Assembly: GCF_014839805.1 (NCBI RefSeq)
Contig: NC_051138.1
Location: forward strand, 6,632,983 to 6,696,982
Direction of reading: 5' to 3'
From: Manduca sexta
Taxonomy: Eukaryota; Arthropoda; Insecta; Lepidoptera; Sphingidae
DNA length: 64,000 nt
Part shown: piece by piece, positions 9,685 through 23,760 of the stretch
Position numbering within the stretch: position 1 is the stretch's first letter
Layout of the letters: the number at the start of each line of letters is the position of its first letter
Made by a program: the position numbers and the translations under genes
Notes under the pieces: generated by a model
What the model was told of the DNA's origin: nothing
What the model saw: the letters and a program-made list of their open reading frames with translations, nothing else
Databases searched by the model: none

Positions 9685-10689
9685 CTGAAACGCGCATTCA
9701 TCTTATACATTTTATAAGCAATAAGGGGTTAGATGATAAAGTTATATAGCGATGAAAAAACTACGTCTACTTATTTTGTAGATTTTCATTATATTGAATG
9801 TTACACGATGTATTAAAAAAACACAATGTATTCAATATACTGCAAAAATAGTACTTAATTGAGAGACTTAATTATAATAGAGATTCAGAGAACATAGTTT
9901 ATTTACACTCCTTTAGGTTCAGTTATGTGACTCGTTTTCGTACTGATGTCAGCGGCAAATACATCTTGCATATAATTTGTGTTTGTGTTTTGACATACGT
10001 CCGTCGGCAGTCAGATTTAGTTCTTGTTCCGTATTATCAACGATATCAGAATGCTATCTTGGTTTACAAAATGAATGCTACCGTCCTTTAGATTAAATTG
10101 ACTGACAACAAAAGTCTCCCAGATATTTTTTTAACACGGCGCGGCGCGCGCTAGGTATACATAAAACTTAATAATTTATTTTATAAATAATGTATTACAG
10201 TGTGTTAAAAGCTATTAAACTGTATTTATGATTTTTATCGTCTCGACAAGGCAGTGTTTATTTATTAATTGACACTCGGAAGGAATGCTGAGCGCCCCTT
10301 TTCCAAAATAGATTAGTCAGATTACACCAATCTCGCTAATAACGTTGGTGTTTTTGTTCAGTTTACTGAAGGCTTCCCCTTCGCCCCTTTTCTTAACGCT
10401 TACAAAAGCCTTCATTCACACCGAACGCTTCACACGTAGAACATAGGCTTTTACAATATTGCTTAGGAAACAAATAAGTTGTAAACATATTTATATTCTG
10501 AAAGAACTACAAAAATTATCGAATTTAAACTATTAGATACACTCACTACCACATACCATACCAATAATAATTAACGTGATTTTGTAGCTTTTCGTAAATC
10601 TTACTTCCAAGCAAACACTTCGCCTTTCTCCCATCGTTTCGGCTTCTTCTCAGTGTTCACATTCGTCGCCTTAAATTATTATATTAAAT
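9685..10689. other. Non-coding
   Basis: AT-rich sequence upstream of the dsf finger exon. No exon, repeat or RNA gene was recognised. The first coding exon of dsf should lie somewhere upstream (higher coordinates) but was not identified. Confidence 0.4.
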
Positions 10690-11685
10690 ATAGCTTTAGC
10701 CCGCGGCTCCGCCCGCGTTATAAAGTTTTTCAAGCTAAAGTTTTCCCTTATAAAAGTCACGTTATATATTTTCCCGGAAGCCTGTGTTCTTCCCAGGGTC
10801 TCATACTGTCTCCATACCAAATTTTATCCTAATACGTTGGGTAGTTTAACACGTTCACAAATTCAGTGGGGGACTTTGTTTTATAATAAATTTTTGTATA
10901 ATTTTTTAAGAGGAACAATCCCGTCATACATCATTGTTGCATAACTTTAACCGTTTACGCAGCGCACGCAACAGAAGCTCTCAAAAATAATATATTTTCC
11001 CCGTTTTTGCAACATGTTGAAACTGTTATTGCTCTGCTCCTATTGGTCATAGCGTGATGATATATAGCCTATAGCACTCCAGGAACAAAGGGCTATCCAA
11101 CATAAAAATATTTTTTCAGTTTGAACCGATAGTTCCTGAGATTAGCCATTACTGAACCGCTCCTATTGGGTATAGCGTGATGATATATAGCACTCCACAA
11201 ACAAAGGACTATCCAACACAAAAAGAATTTTTCAGTTTGAACCGGTAGTTCCTGAGATTAGCCATTACTGCTCCGCTCCTATTGGGTATAGCATGATCAT
11301 ATATAACCTATAGCACTCCACGAACAAAGGGCTATCCAACACAAAAAGATTTTTCAGTTCGAACCGGCAGTTCCTGAGATTAGCCATTACTGCTCCGCTC
11401 CTATTGGGTATAGCGTGATGATATATAACCTATAGCACTTTACGAATAAAGGGCTATCCAACACAAAAATAATTTTTCAGTTCGAACCGGTAGTTCCTGA
11501 AATTATCCATTACTGCTCCGCTCCTATTGGGTATAGCGTGATGATATATAACCTATAGCACGCCACGAACAAAGGGCTATCCAACACAAAAATAATTTTT
11601 CAGTTTGAACCAGTAGTTCCTGAGATTAGAGCGTTCAAACAAAGAAACAAACTCTTCAGCTTTATAAAATAGTATAGAGTATAGA
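10690..11685 (-). mobile_element. Non-autonomous Helitron H2, ~5 internal units
   Basis: Same family as H1. The CTAG terminus is mutated (ATAGCTTTAGCCCGCGGC on the plus strand). The body has the CCGTCATACATCATTGTTGC segment and about five ~122 bp units (11030-11635). The TC end reads AGTATAGAGTATAGA on the plus strand, a small duplication that leaves the exact end uncertain by 7 bp. Confidence 0.85.
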
Positions 11686-11939
11686 TGTCGCATTAGTCAA
11701 AGTTGCGTTAATGATGAAATGTGTATTCGTCTGCCAAGTTTGAATTTCCCGCCCTCTAAATTCGCCGCCCGGGGCACGGGCCCTGGCTTGCCCCCCCCCT
11801 AGATCCGGGGCTGACTGAGAGTGTTATAAACGTAAGAGTAGACAAATATAATGAGAAAGCTTCGAACTGCTATGCTATCAGGAGCTACATGTGTTATTGT
11901 GAATCAACCATAAAAGATAGACATATGCTGTCGTGGGAT

Positions 11940-12198
11940 ATTTTTTATATAATTTTAAGGCGAACATTTCCGTCATACATGATTTCTGTGTAGCTTTAAC
12001 CATTAAGGTTGTACACGCGGCGGAAGCTTAAAAAATGGAGTAACTTCTCCCGTTTTCCCAACATTTCCCTTCACTGCTCTGCTCCTATTAATTGTAGCGT
12101 GATGAAAAGTATACTATAACCAGCACAGGAGTATAACAAATAATTGTACCAAGTTTCGTTAAAATCCGTCGAGTAGTTTTTGTTTCTATAACGGTTAT

Positions 12199-12231
<33 letters not shown>

Positions 12232-12355
12232 AATTTTACAAATTGCTTTTTTGGCATCAGTATCGATCCCTAATCACCCCCTGATAGTTATTATTTTGGA
12301 AATATATTTCATGTACAGAATTGACCTCTCTACAGATTTATTATAAGTATAGATA
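11940..12355 (-). mobile_element. Helitron-related repeat with (CAGA)n
   Basis: Shares the CCGTCATACATGATT, TAGCTTTAACC and CTCTGCTCCTATT segments with the Helitrons but lacks the repeat array. It contains GTTTCGTTAAAATCCGTCGA and a (CAGA)n tract at 12191-12226, and ends ATTATAAGTATAGAT. A diverged member of the same superfamily. Confidence 0.55.
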
Positions 12356-15300
12356 GAAGAAGAAGATAGGAAAATTATGAAATCAATTATTATATTAAAA
12401 GTATAAATATGCGACGGTGTAAGGGTACGCCTGCCTTAATGCCACGAATCCTTTCAAGGAAAGATCTTTTATTTTTTCGCTGTAACAGACTTAGACGACT
12501 TAACTGCTCGTCTTTCGAGCCTCTAAGGAAAGCCGCGAAGTGTCGTAATTATCTTCATTTTCGGCGAAATTTATAAACAATTTAAGGATAATATGGTAGA
12601 ACTATTTGTAAGAAAAAAAATGCTTTTAAATAATCAGGCGGTAATGGATAGCGTTTTAGACAACACCAGGAAAATTCTACAATGAAAAATTTATAAAAAA
12701 TGAAGCTTAAATATGACAAAAAGACAAATAAATTGCAAAGTAATTGTAATTCTACCCAAATTCGATAATATATTCAAGTTTCAATAACTAGTATAAACAC
12801 GTAATTACCGTCACAATGAACAAGATATTTGTAAACTCAAACAGGAGAGTGAGAGGTGTGCACCGATGTGTGTAGGGCGAAGGGCGTGCGCGAGCATCGA
12901 ACCCCATACAACAATTATATCGACACTCGTGTGAAACATAACACTCGTTAATTTATCTTCTATTTTAATACGATTAAATTAACACTCTAACCACTAACAA
13001 TAATAAATATTATAAAGGTACTTACATTGATTATGGACTTCTATAAAGGTCTAGTAAAACGATTGTTCCGTAATAATTGCACTTGACGCCAGAGTACTAA
13101 GTTTACTTCAAATTTTCATAGCCAAGCTAGTGAAGTGTCGGAGTAGCTCCTATGATCTAAGCCTAGTGATATTTTAGACCTTTACCAATAACTAGCTTTT
13201 GCCTGCTATTCCGCCCGCGTGAAAAATATTTTTACGCGTTAAAAAGCCTATAGAACTCGGGAGTAATGTAGCATCCTGCAGTGTATATCCTATCACTCCT
13301 GCCTAGGATGATTTAGAAGGCTATTGAAATTAAAGAACATCCAAATTTCAGTAGATAAGATGGTTGGAAGCTTGCACAAGCCTGAGACACAGTTCTGCAT
13401 TTAACTATATCAGAACCCAACCCGTTGTTAGACTTCAAGACACTGTAAGCTCATTCTGCGTAGATTGAACCGTCAACAGATATATATTTTTTATTTTATA
13501 ATTGTAAAGAGTAGATAGATATTGTCACTGTCACTTGCGGATGACCAACACCTCAGTCCGCCCCGTGACCATAAAGGCTGCAAAGTCTTTGAAACGTTGG
13601 AAGAAATAATAATATAAATAATCGCGATAAACTTAATACAAATTTGATGTTGCTTTAACTGTCGTAATTGAGCAAGCACTAAAACTTCGAAATAAATTTT
13701 AGACGGTATGGTTTCTGTTTAAAAAGAGAGCAAAAAATAACATATAACGGATTATCAATGTTACAAAAGGGGTAAGTACACTAATAAGACAGAAGTTCAA
13801 ATGTGTCATAAACCAGTAAAATTATGGCTACCTCCTACAACGAAAAAAAAAAATGGTTATACAATATCTAGCAAACAACTTGAGCACAAAATCCACGGGT
13901 TTGATATAAGAAAAGAGATTGAGAACAAATGATTGGATGTTTAAAAGTACAATATTCCTAGCCAAGAATGGAACCCGTTGATTTTGACAAAGAAAAGCGA
14001 CAAACTGTATAATTACACCATTCGATAGTGTCGCTCATAAGGCTCAAATTCTGGGAAGTAATGACATGCGGCAAACTAAAGAAAAGGGCTAATTTTCATC
14101 GATTTTTTAAAAAATATATCTTTTCGAATGCAAATATACCTGGTAAAGGCAACCGGAAAAATGATTTGTTGTTTTATTCTTCAACTCTTATATATATTAA
14201 AGAAGGACCACATAAAATAAATAATTCTTAATAGTTTTTCCACTCCGATTTTTTTAAATTTCATTAAAGATCTTAGTAGTTTAGCATAATATGATGATCT
14301 AAGCTGTTACAGCCTGCTACGGTAAGGCCTAGTTGCATTGTCACGCGAATCTAAAAATTGTATAACTCTTTAATTTGCTTAATCTTAGTATCGCCCCGAA
14401 ATGGGGTGGATTTCTGTGGGGTTAAGGTGAAATATTATTAGGTTAACGTTATCTGGATATCCAATAGCGATCAATGTTCATATCCTTGAACAAAAAACAA
14501 TACCTACACAAAAAGTTTACTGTTAAAAAATGTTATAAATGTCTCTGCATTACTTTTAAATATAAAGATTTAAACTTCTAGCTAATTATATAATATTTTA
14601 AAGTTTATGAATAGTCAAATCAATTATCCTGCACAATAGAAGTCCATAAAAACTTCTTTGGCTTAATATGACTAAAATTGTACAAAAATTTCGGTTGTCA
14701 ACAAATAGGTACTTAAATGTAGGCGTATATTAGATTAACGCGATCCCTTTGTCCAAGAACCGGCGGTGGAGTGTGAAACTAACCAAGTTTCTGCCCCGTC
14801 CCTAAGTTACATTTGTACCCGCGCCCGTCCGTCTCAACGAACTTATTTGTTAACTAACTAAATACTCTTAACTGTTATAAGTCTATAACAAAGACACATT
14901 CGACAATAATCCCCTTATTCAATGATACTGTACAATTCGTATGATATTATTTAATGAAATAAGGACTGCATCAATCGTATTAAATCAATGGGTTTAGTTT
15001 ACCTACATGGTCATTATAATATATGCTGTTAGTCGACCGTTTCAAGGAGATAAAGATATAGAAAAAAATAGTCTTTGTAAGAGACATAAAAAATTGTAAG
15101 GTTTCTATTATCGGATAAAAAGAAGTAGAATTTATATTTTATCATTAATTTCGAAGTAAATGAAGGTTGAATTCTTGAAATTTCAAGTTTTATTAAAAAG
15201 ATTTAATGACATCAAATATAAAATATTCTTTATATATATTAAATAATACGGTTTAGAATTGTTGTTTTATAATTTTATGACCAACTGGGTAATGAACACG

Positions 15301-15489
15301 GTATGAAAATATGGTAGAAAATCTAACAGTTGCTCATTCTGACGAAACGGGTTTCGCTGATGTATAATATAGTTAGGTGGATCTTGGCCGTCTTTATTTG
15401 ATATCTATTGAATGAAACCAGTGTTTCATGTCGGGCAATAAAGCCATCATTCCGTACGAAAACCAATATTTATTGGCTAAACTATAATT
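12356..15489. other. Non-coding, scattered repeat fragments
   Basis: No gene recognised. A Helitron 3'-end fragment (CTAGCTTTTGCCTGCTATTC) starts at about 13193. A LINE-tail fragment at about 13540-13640 (GTGACCATAAAGGCTGCAAA, TTGAAACGTTGGAAG) recurs near 62930-63030. The remainder is AT-rich with no visible structure. Confidence 0.4.
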
Positions 15490-15830
15490 ATGAGTATAAG
15501 CGGCGATAGCCTATTTGAGTGTGAAACGAACTGCCGCGACGAATGTTCACAGGTTCGAATCCTAGGGGCACACACCTTCGACTTTTAAAATATTATGTGT
15601 GTATTCTTTGTTTATTATTGCTTGCTTTAACGGTGCAGGAAAACACCGTGAGAAAACCTGCGTATCTGAGAAGTTCTCTATAGGAATTTTGAGGATGTGT
15701 GAAGTCTACCAATCCGCACTAGGCCAGCGTGGTGGACTAAGGCCTAATGCCTCTCAGTAGAGAAGGATCGATCCCCGGGTGTGGGGCAGTTAATAATACA
15801 GGTCTAATATTATATTACTATAATTACAAC
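15490..15830 (+). mobile_element. tRNA-derived SINE
   Basis: tRNA-like head with an A-box-like GATAGCCTATTTGAGTGTG and B box GGTTCGAATCC, then ACACACCTTCGAC. The body has AACGGTGCAGGAAAACACCG, GAGAAGTTCTCTATAGGAAT, GTGTGAAGTCTACCAATCCG and CTAATGCCTCTCAGTAG, with the tail TAATACAGGTCTAATATTAT. Other copies lie at 42055-42247 (3' part) and 51729-52045. Transcribed by RNA polymerase III when active (family knowledge). Confidence 0.85.
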
Positions 15831-18014
15831 CACTATTTTAAGGTATAGTTGGTGACGTTTCGAACGAATCCTTAGCAAATCGTGAAAATGCTTTTTTATA
15901 ATTATTACGTACGACGTAATCGAATTCCTAATTGTTACGTGTAGGTGTGTACCGTCCTTTTTTATGCTAATTGAGATAATTAAATTTGAAAGTACAAAAT
16001 AGTGCATCATTAGCACTTTTTAATATATTGCTAGAAGAGCTGATTTACACAACACGTTGAGCGTGCTGGCACAGTAAAATATAAGGCACAGATTCATAAA
16101 TAATATTTCTCATGCATTTGATTGCAGTACATGCCGACGAAGGCTCGGTGCATCGAAGTATTAGTCATAAGGTTAAACAAATAAATGCGGCAAATCATCT
16201 AAACTGTATTTTTTGTTAAACTGACAAAATTTTAATATTTAAAATTATAATAAAATTCTGTGTATAAATTTACACAGAATGTTCTTCAACAAAGTAATAA
16301 AGAATAAACAAATTGTTGACGTATCCAGATAAATTATTTAGTTATATAAAAAATATGGAATTCTAGGATGTGCAATGCAATGTAACTACAGCACTTTTTC
16401 GAGTTGTTAAATGATACCTATAATACAATTAAAAAATAGTTAAAAGGTGATACAGGGTGTGTCCACATTATCTGTTGTTCGTATTCATTAAGGAATGTGT
16501 AATGAAGTATGTACCCAATTCCACTTGGAATACATGAATATGAAATATTAAAAATACCGACAAAGATTTATTACTACTTTATTTATTTATTATTACTCGT
16601 CTCTGTTAATTGTTGAAGATAATGAACATCTGAAGTAAATTTGAAATAAATGTTTTTACATGCACAAAAATATGTTACTAAAACCTTCCCTATACGTATG
16701 CATTTATAAAACCGAAAACTCAATTAAATAGGATTAGTAATTTTTGAAAATATTGCGAATATACAAATGTGAGTTTGTATATAGGTTGAATAGATAACCT
16801 CCTTATTTCGAAACGGTTAAAAAGACAGATTATCTAATCTCAAAGTTTTCTGTGCTGTCAGTGAAAGAACGATTACAACTTTAGGTACGTCAGACAATAG
16901 AACAATATTAATATGGGGGAACAAATTAGCGTGGAACATTGTAAATTTCAAATCATCTGACCTGTTCCCATTCTCCGGACTGCCACGGCCGGCGCCCGAC
17001 TTTTCTCCCAAAACGTAGACAGCTCGATTGCTGAATCCACTTCTTTTGTTAAATATCTTTTCCACTTTTACTTTACATGGAAAACATTTTAAAATTTATT
17101 TCACTATCACATGTACTGTAAGCATTAAATACGTCACACCCTCATTAGCAATATTTAATATTCCTACAACTATAAAACATGAATGACCGCTACACGAAAC
17201 TTTGTATGACTTTTATTGGTGACTTCGCTACCGAAACGCGGCTTTCGGCAGACTGCTCTGATAATTGTGATCTTTCGAGCTTCAGAGATCGCGAGTCACA
17301 TCATCCCCTGATTACATCGAGTCCCACCCCTCGAGTGAAAGAGAGATAGGGTGGGGACGTGGGTGTGAGTGGGATGGCATGCATGCATCTTGTGTCCCGG
17401 TCCACAGGCTACGTTGTCAGGGTGCCGCGCCGGTGACAGCATATCTGACCGAATTACTTACAAGTACAAACATTGGGTACGTTACGTGATAAAGCGTAAC
17501 TTACGCGACATTACACCGCTATTAAAGTTACTTCTCATGGTAATTATATCAAAGTTCATGTAACGGTATTCTAATTTAAATTTTTCTACTATTATATTGC
17601 TATGAAATTATACAAAATTATATAATTTCATAGCATCAACTCATGTTATCTAAGGAATGACATATTTTTTGTTTCTTAAATAGTAAAAATATGTTTTAGT
17701 AGTAAGTTTTCAGAAAAATGTTGGTTTAATGTTTAAGCCAAGTCAAACAGTTTTCACAAACTGTCTTAAAACGTAAACAAAATATATTAAATTTAGTTTT
17801 ACAAATCTGTCTTTCTTAGCAATTATTTTGTATACTTATAAGAAAATATTTGTTTAATTAAAAAAAATAATTAAGTATGACTTGTGAATACAATAAAGCT
17901 AAGATTGCGCTTAGTCAATGACGTATTTAATAGAATAGGTGAGAAAAACGAATGTTAATATTCTTGTGAGACGGTAAGGTAAACATTAAAATGTCAAGTT
18001 AGATTACAGACGAG
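15831..18014. other. Non-coding
   Basis: AT-rich without a recognised gene. A perfect 14-bp hairpin lies at 17599-17634 (GCTATGAAATTATA … TATAATTTCATAGC). A GC-richer stretch at 17200-17420 has no identified role. Confidence 0.35.
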
Positions 18015-18185
18015 AGGGAGCCTAATTGTCTGGGCGGCGGGCGGACCAATCACAGGCAGCGAAGCGCTGGGGGCGGTGCGTAGTGTTTGAATTCAAACCG
18101 AGCTACGAAGCGAAGTGGAAAGCTACGTGCTACGGGTCCGTGCTACGTTCTGCTTGCTACGTCTCGATACGCGCCGATATTGTAA
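18015..18185 (+). promoter_or_regulatory. GC-rich block with CCAAT and repeated GCTACG motifs
   Basis: Contains GGCGGGCGGACCAATCACAG, a GGGGGCGG GC box, and the motif GCTACG repeated in AGCTACGAAGCG, AGCTACGTGCTACGGG and GCTACGTTC. It lies just before Helitron H3. It could be a housekeeping-style promoter or the GC-rich end of an unidentified transposon. No exon was recognised beside it. Confidence 0.25.
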
Positions 18186-18225
18186 TAAAACTTTTAGGAA
18201 TTTTAATCCTTGTGATTATAAATTA

Positions 18226-19089
18226 CTAGCTTTTGCCCGCGGCTCCGCCCGCGTTATTAAGTTTTTCAGGGTAAAGTTTTCCGTTATAAAAGTAGTAGTT
18301 TCCCGGGAGCCTATGTTCTTCCCAGGGTCTCAAACTGTCTCCATACCAATTTTCATCTTAATACGTTGGGTAGTTTTTGAGTTTAACACGTTCAGACAGA
18401 CAGATGCAGCGGGGGACTTTGTTTAAAAAAATATTTTTTAGAACTTTTAAAGTGGAACAATCCCGTCATACATCATTGTTGCATAAATTTAACCGTTTAC
18501 GCAGCGCAGGCAACGGAAGCTCTCAAAACTCATAATTTTCCCCGTTTTTGCAACATGTTTCATTACTGCTCCGCCCCTATTGGTCATAGCCTATAGCACT
18601 CCAGGAACAAAGGGCTATCCAACACAAAAAGATTTTTTCAGTTCAAACCGGTAGTTCCTGAGATTAGTCATTACTGCTCCGCTCCTATTGGTCATAGCGT
18701 GATGATATATAGCCTCTAGCACTCCACGAACAAAGGGCTATCCAACGCAAAAAGAATTTTTCGGTTTGGTCCGGTAGTTCCTGAGATTAGCCATTACTGC
18801 TCCGCTCCTATTGGGTATAGCGTGATGATATATAGCCTATAGCACTCCACGAACAAAGGGCTATCCAACGCAAAAAGAATTTTTCAGTTTGGACCGGTAT
18901 TTCCTAAGATTAGCCATTACTGCTCCGCTCCTATTGGGTATAGCGTGATGATATATAGCCTATAGCACTCCACGAACAAAGGGCTATCCGACACAAAAAT
19001 AATTTTTCGGTTTGGACCGGTAGTTCCTGAGATTAGCGCGTTCAAACAAACAAACAAACAAACTCTTCAGCTTTATATAATAGTATAGA
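18226..19089 (-). mobile_element. Non-autonomous Helitron H3, ~4 internal units
   Basis: Clean copy: A|CTAGCTTTTGCCCGCGGC at one end and TAATAGTATAGA|T at the other. Four ~120 bp internal units (18560-19035) and a short (CAAA)n tract. No coding capacity. Confidence 0.9.
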
Positions 19090-22000
19090 TTTTTTTATAC
19101 GAAATTAGGAATTAATTTAATTTAATCGTCTCTAGTGAATCGCAGGTGTATTACAAAGTATGCGACTCTGACCTGAGTTTTACAAAATATTGTAGTAAAC
19201 ATTTTAACAATAATGGAAAAATAAATATTTTTAAAACTTATGGTTGATTATAAAATTATTATTCTATCAATCATTTAAAATAAATATATTTTAGAAAATT
19301 CAATGTCTATGTTAACAGTAAACCAATAAAATACCAGATATTTTTACTTACTCTACAATGTTTAACTATGATGTTATGTGCAATATTTTCCTTTTCTTAC
19401 TTGTGCTAAAACTTAAACTAATTTTCCAACAATCGTTGGTTTTCGAAATGAGGTAAGAAAAGTGTTTTAAGTCAACTTAGGATAGATTTGGTCAGAAAGG
19501 AAATTAAACATTTTTAATAATCCACGCACAAGTGATAGAAATTTGTGTAAACCATTTGAATTACATTTAGTTTTTAATATTGACTTAAACGTACCAGAAT
19601 GTCACGCTCACTAACAATTTAATTTAGTAAATACATAATGTTTTTCTTTATATTGGGCAACAGATAAATGGTCACAATTCACAATATAATATATAGGACA
19701 AGAAACTCAAAGTAATATATCTTATCAACTTATTTTTATACCAAGAAACTAATTATTAAATAAATATTGTATATTAATTGCAAGGCTATTTGAATAATTA
19801 TCAAAGATTAAAATTGTGAGAACAGGATTTACAGTTAATTTAAGTATTGATATTCATTACATTTCCACAGAATTATTAAAAACTCCAAAAATTGTTGCTA
19901 CACGGTTGCGGTTAAAATAATTGTGACGTTCGAAATCAATGATATAAATGAATATAAATTTGACAAAATGAAATTAAGTAAAACTTAAGGCTCAAAATGC
20001 TCTGACTATAGTTTCCTCCAAATCATTACCCATAACTCCACACTGTTACATTTCAGCAGAATTAAGCAATACGATTTTACCTAGTACCTACCCAGACGGA
20101 CTGTTGAACTTGAAAAGATGTTTTAAGTAGCTCGAATAAGTCAAAACCCTATTTTATATATTGTCCTCATATTAATTTATATTTTTTAATAAGTAATGTA
20201 GCGGTGAGAAAACAATGTATCTTGTATGAAATATATTTGTATACAGCATGAATGGATCAGTTAAACTAGGTCAAAAATCGAGATAAGCATCAATCCTATG
20301 AATTTATTTATCTACCAGCCTATTGCTGTCCTCAGTTGAAGGTAGGCTTTCTCTATTTTCTCAAATAAGCTCTGACCGTCGTAGTCATGATCAACTCGCA
20401 TTCGTAAAATACCCGCCTTTACTTTTTGAACTATACAAAATATTTAGTTTAGATTAGTTTTCCATGAACTACAAAAATACTTCTTGATCCATAAATCCTT
20501 GGTGATTAGTCGAAGCATGTTGTTCCACAGCGGTGCGCGGCGGACGGCGGCCGATAATCCCGGCTAATAAAACTACCCCACCGCACTCGGGCACGAGCTT
20601 GAACGCGCACTCTCCAAATAAGCTGTTTTTCTTCATTGACAATGTTATGTTGAATGCGTAATCAGATTTTTTGTTTTATCATACTTGGGTATAAAAAAAT
20701 AGTGACGTGCGTACTGCGTAGTTAATAATGCAACAATTGTATAACTTATTTGGATACAAAATAATACTGTTTTTGGCAAATTAGGTAATTTTAGTTAGTT
20801 ATTTCTCACAGTGCTCTCCGCATAAATTCCGTTCTCGAATCTATACTGAGATACAATACCCCGTTAATTTGGGACTTGATCTATTTATCTACCAAATTTC
20901 ATACAAATAGTCAGACGAATCGTTAATAGGTTAATAGATCTACTTTTAAAAAATATGTAAGTATCTTCAAAAACATTCACATTAACATTTTAAGTATCCA
21001 ATTTTACATTTTCAGATATCTTTAATAAACACTGATAGGATCCCCCTTCGTCACTCCATGATTATAATCCATCCATTACGATCAATAAATCTAACATTTA
21101 AAAATTCACAAAAAAATACATTAAGCTAATAGGTTTAGAACACCTGAGATAGACAAAGTTTTATTATTATTAAAAATCAAAATCTCTCACTCAAACCAGT
21201 TATGTACTTAAAAACCAAACTTTCCCACACGATTGTTTTCAAAAGATTTAAAATAAATTTTAAATAAGCACTACATAATAAAAAGAAACATTTTAACCCG
21301 TCGCTGGTATCCTGAATGTGATGTGGTATTTAAAAAAAATATGGTCACTGCGCCTACAAACAGATATAAAGGGGTGACACGCTGCAGTGTTAAATTGAAA
21401 AGCACTTGAAAAATTTAAAATTAAACAATGCACGCGTGGCCGTTCCCTTAATAACGTGATTCTGTACGTAAACAATATGCTGTGAAAATTAATTTTATAA
21501 GAACACGATACTATATGAATAGTATTCCGATAGAATTATATTTTTTATTAAGTACTATCCTATGCTTGGGGCTCCTTCCGTATAAAAAAGTTTTTTGTGT
21601 TAAAGTTTCGCTTTATATTTTTCCGGGATATAATGAAAGCCTATATTTAAAAATAAACCTCCAGCAATTCATCGTGTAAATTGCATACAATTCCATGCAG
21701 TAGTATTTGCGTAATGCGTGTACAAACATACAGACAGACAAAAATTCTAAACACTGTTGTTCTGGCTTCTGTTGCTCTGATGAAGACCTCATATAAGTTT
21801 TTGTTTAATATTTATTAGGTAGAAACATCGGCCTGATACAATTATATAATAATATGTAACAATAGCGTTGACTGTTAATATATTTTTCATTAAGTATAGC
21901 GCAAACTGTAATAGTAACTAGTGACAACAAATCATAGGCGTAGCCAAGGAGGGGGATAAGCATAGGAGTTCAAAACTTGCCATAAAATAAAGTTTGTTCA

Positions 22001-23760
22001 ACTATCACTTGGTTTTAGTTTTTAAGACTAACAACCTTCAAATTTGATGTACAATAAAGAGTTTAAATAAATAAATCGGTTACTTTTTTCAACTGAATAT
22101 GAATGTCAGTCAGTGCATATTTTTATTGTTTTTATGTTTATATCTTGCCAAGAGATGTTATAAATATTAATACAAGCCTTCAACATGCCTCACATGGTAT
22201 TGATTGATTTATATCGTCTATACTAGAGTAGTTTCATGCCTCACGACAATCGTACCCGATGCTAACGTTTCCGTTGACCCCAACATATATTACAAAATGA
22301 TGGTCTGACCTGCAAACTCGCCCATGGCTGAGAAGTGTAACTACCACTGAAAGCATGAAATATTCCCATTTTCTGTAGTAGGTGACTATTAATATGTATT
22401 AGAATATGTGCCGATTCAGTTCATTAGAGACAGGTATATCTCAGCGATTCCGTGAGCCATTATCTTACAACGCAGTGCTGGATGTGCTGTCACCGTTCAA
22501 ACGACAACTCATTCAATATCACCACACTTCACCCTTCACTAGATATCATTAAGGGAATACCGGGTTGAAGAGTTACGAAACTTGTTTATGGATAAGTTAG
22601 TTTATTGTAATTTTATTTTTCAAAATTGTGCGCTATATTTTTATTTCCTATACATTAACTAAATGCCAAACCTAAAAAAATTTACAATCCTGTATCTTTT
22701 ATATAGCGACGGCGTACGTTAAAGCGTACTTAAAAAAATGAATTGTATTGATATTTGTGATACTGTATAATGCATGAAAGAAACAAAAAGCAATTAAGTA
22801 CCGGCTATTGTATGAGATGTAATAAAACATGCCTAAATTTCCTTTATAATGTAACTCTAATTATTACCTATACATATTTTAACTTGATTTCAGATATTAT
22901 GGTTATTTATTGATACTTCCATACAATTGCGACTTTAATACAATCCATGGTAGAAACAAAAAATGTTACAAATTACCTACCACAAACACATACCTGCACC
23001 TTCTCTAATGCGAGACACAGACCGAAAACTAATCTATTTTAATTAAACTCGCGTGGCTGAAATATTTTTTCTTACTTAAGTGCAGACCGCAAACTATCTT
23101 AATTAGGCTATGCACTATGTGTATTTTCTCCGCTAACTCGCCTTAGTTCTACGTCTACAACCTGAATAAATGCCATATCCACGTACACCCAGCATTTTTG
23201 GTTGTATGTAGTGCTTTTAGGTGTGCGACGATACGCACCTGTAAACGCTCGCGCGGCGCGGAGGCACGAGGCTGGTGACAAATGAGCATCAAAAGTAAAA
23301 ATCGCGCCGCTCTTGCTGCTTTGGCTGAATTAATTCGTCTCACGGTCCTTTAGCGTCACTGTACTAGCGATATAATAAACGTATAGAGCAGACACGTATA
23401 ATATTCGGGATTTAAAACAAAGATCTACCATTTTTTTGTTATAAAGAGAAAGTGGTTATTTCTACACTCGTATTTTAGGTATTGCGCGTATTGGTATAAA
23501 GTTTAGTTTCATATTTTGACGATTTTTTTCTTTTTATAAAGCAGTCATTTGTATCTGATAAGTAAATTATGAATAATAAAAAATTATCACCTATATTTTA
23601 AGATTAATTTATTTTATTTAGCACAGGTCTTTTATTTTTTATTTAAATACCTCTGGCGTGTGTAATATTTTGTTTTGATAAATTTTATTGCTGCACTTGA
23701 TAGTAGATTATATTTTATACTAAATTTAAACGATTCATGAAAGACAAAAATGTCAAATTA
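19090..23760. other. Gene-poor AT-rich stretch
   Basis: No gene recognised over 4.7 kb. A degenerate LINE fragment lies near 20320-20370 (GCCTATTGCTGTCCTCAGTT). A GC-richer patch at 20520-20625 (GGTGCGCGGCGGACGGCGGC) is unexplained. The rest shows no repeats, RNA genes or long open frames. Confidence 0.35.

Noticed and set aside
15490..15565. tRNA gene suggested by A and B boxes
   Set aside because: The body matches a dispersed SINE with other copies in the window, and the cloverleaf does not close.
16817..17065. 82-codon frame, minus strand, as a possible dsf 5' exon
   Set aside because: It does not resemble the receptor N-terminus and no donor in the required phase was found.
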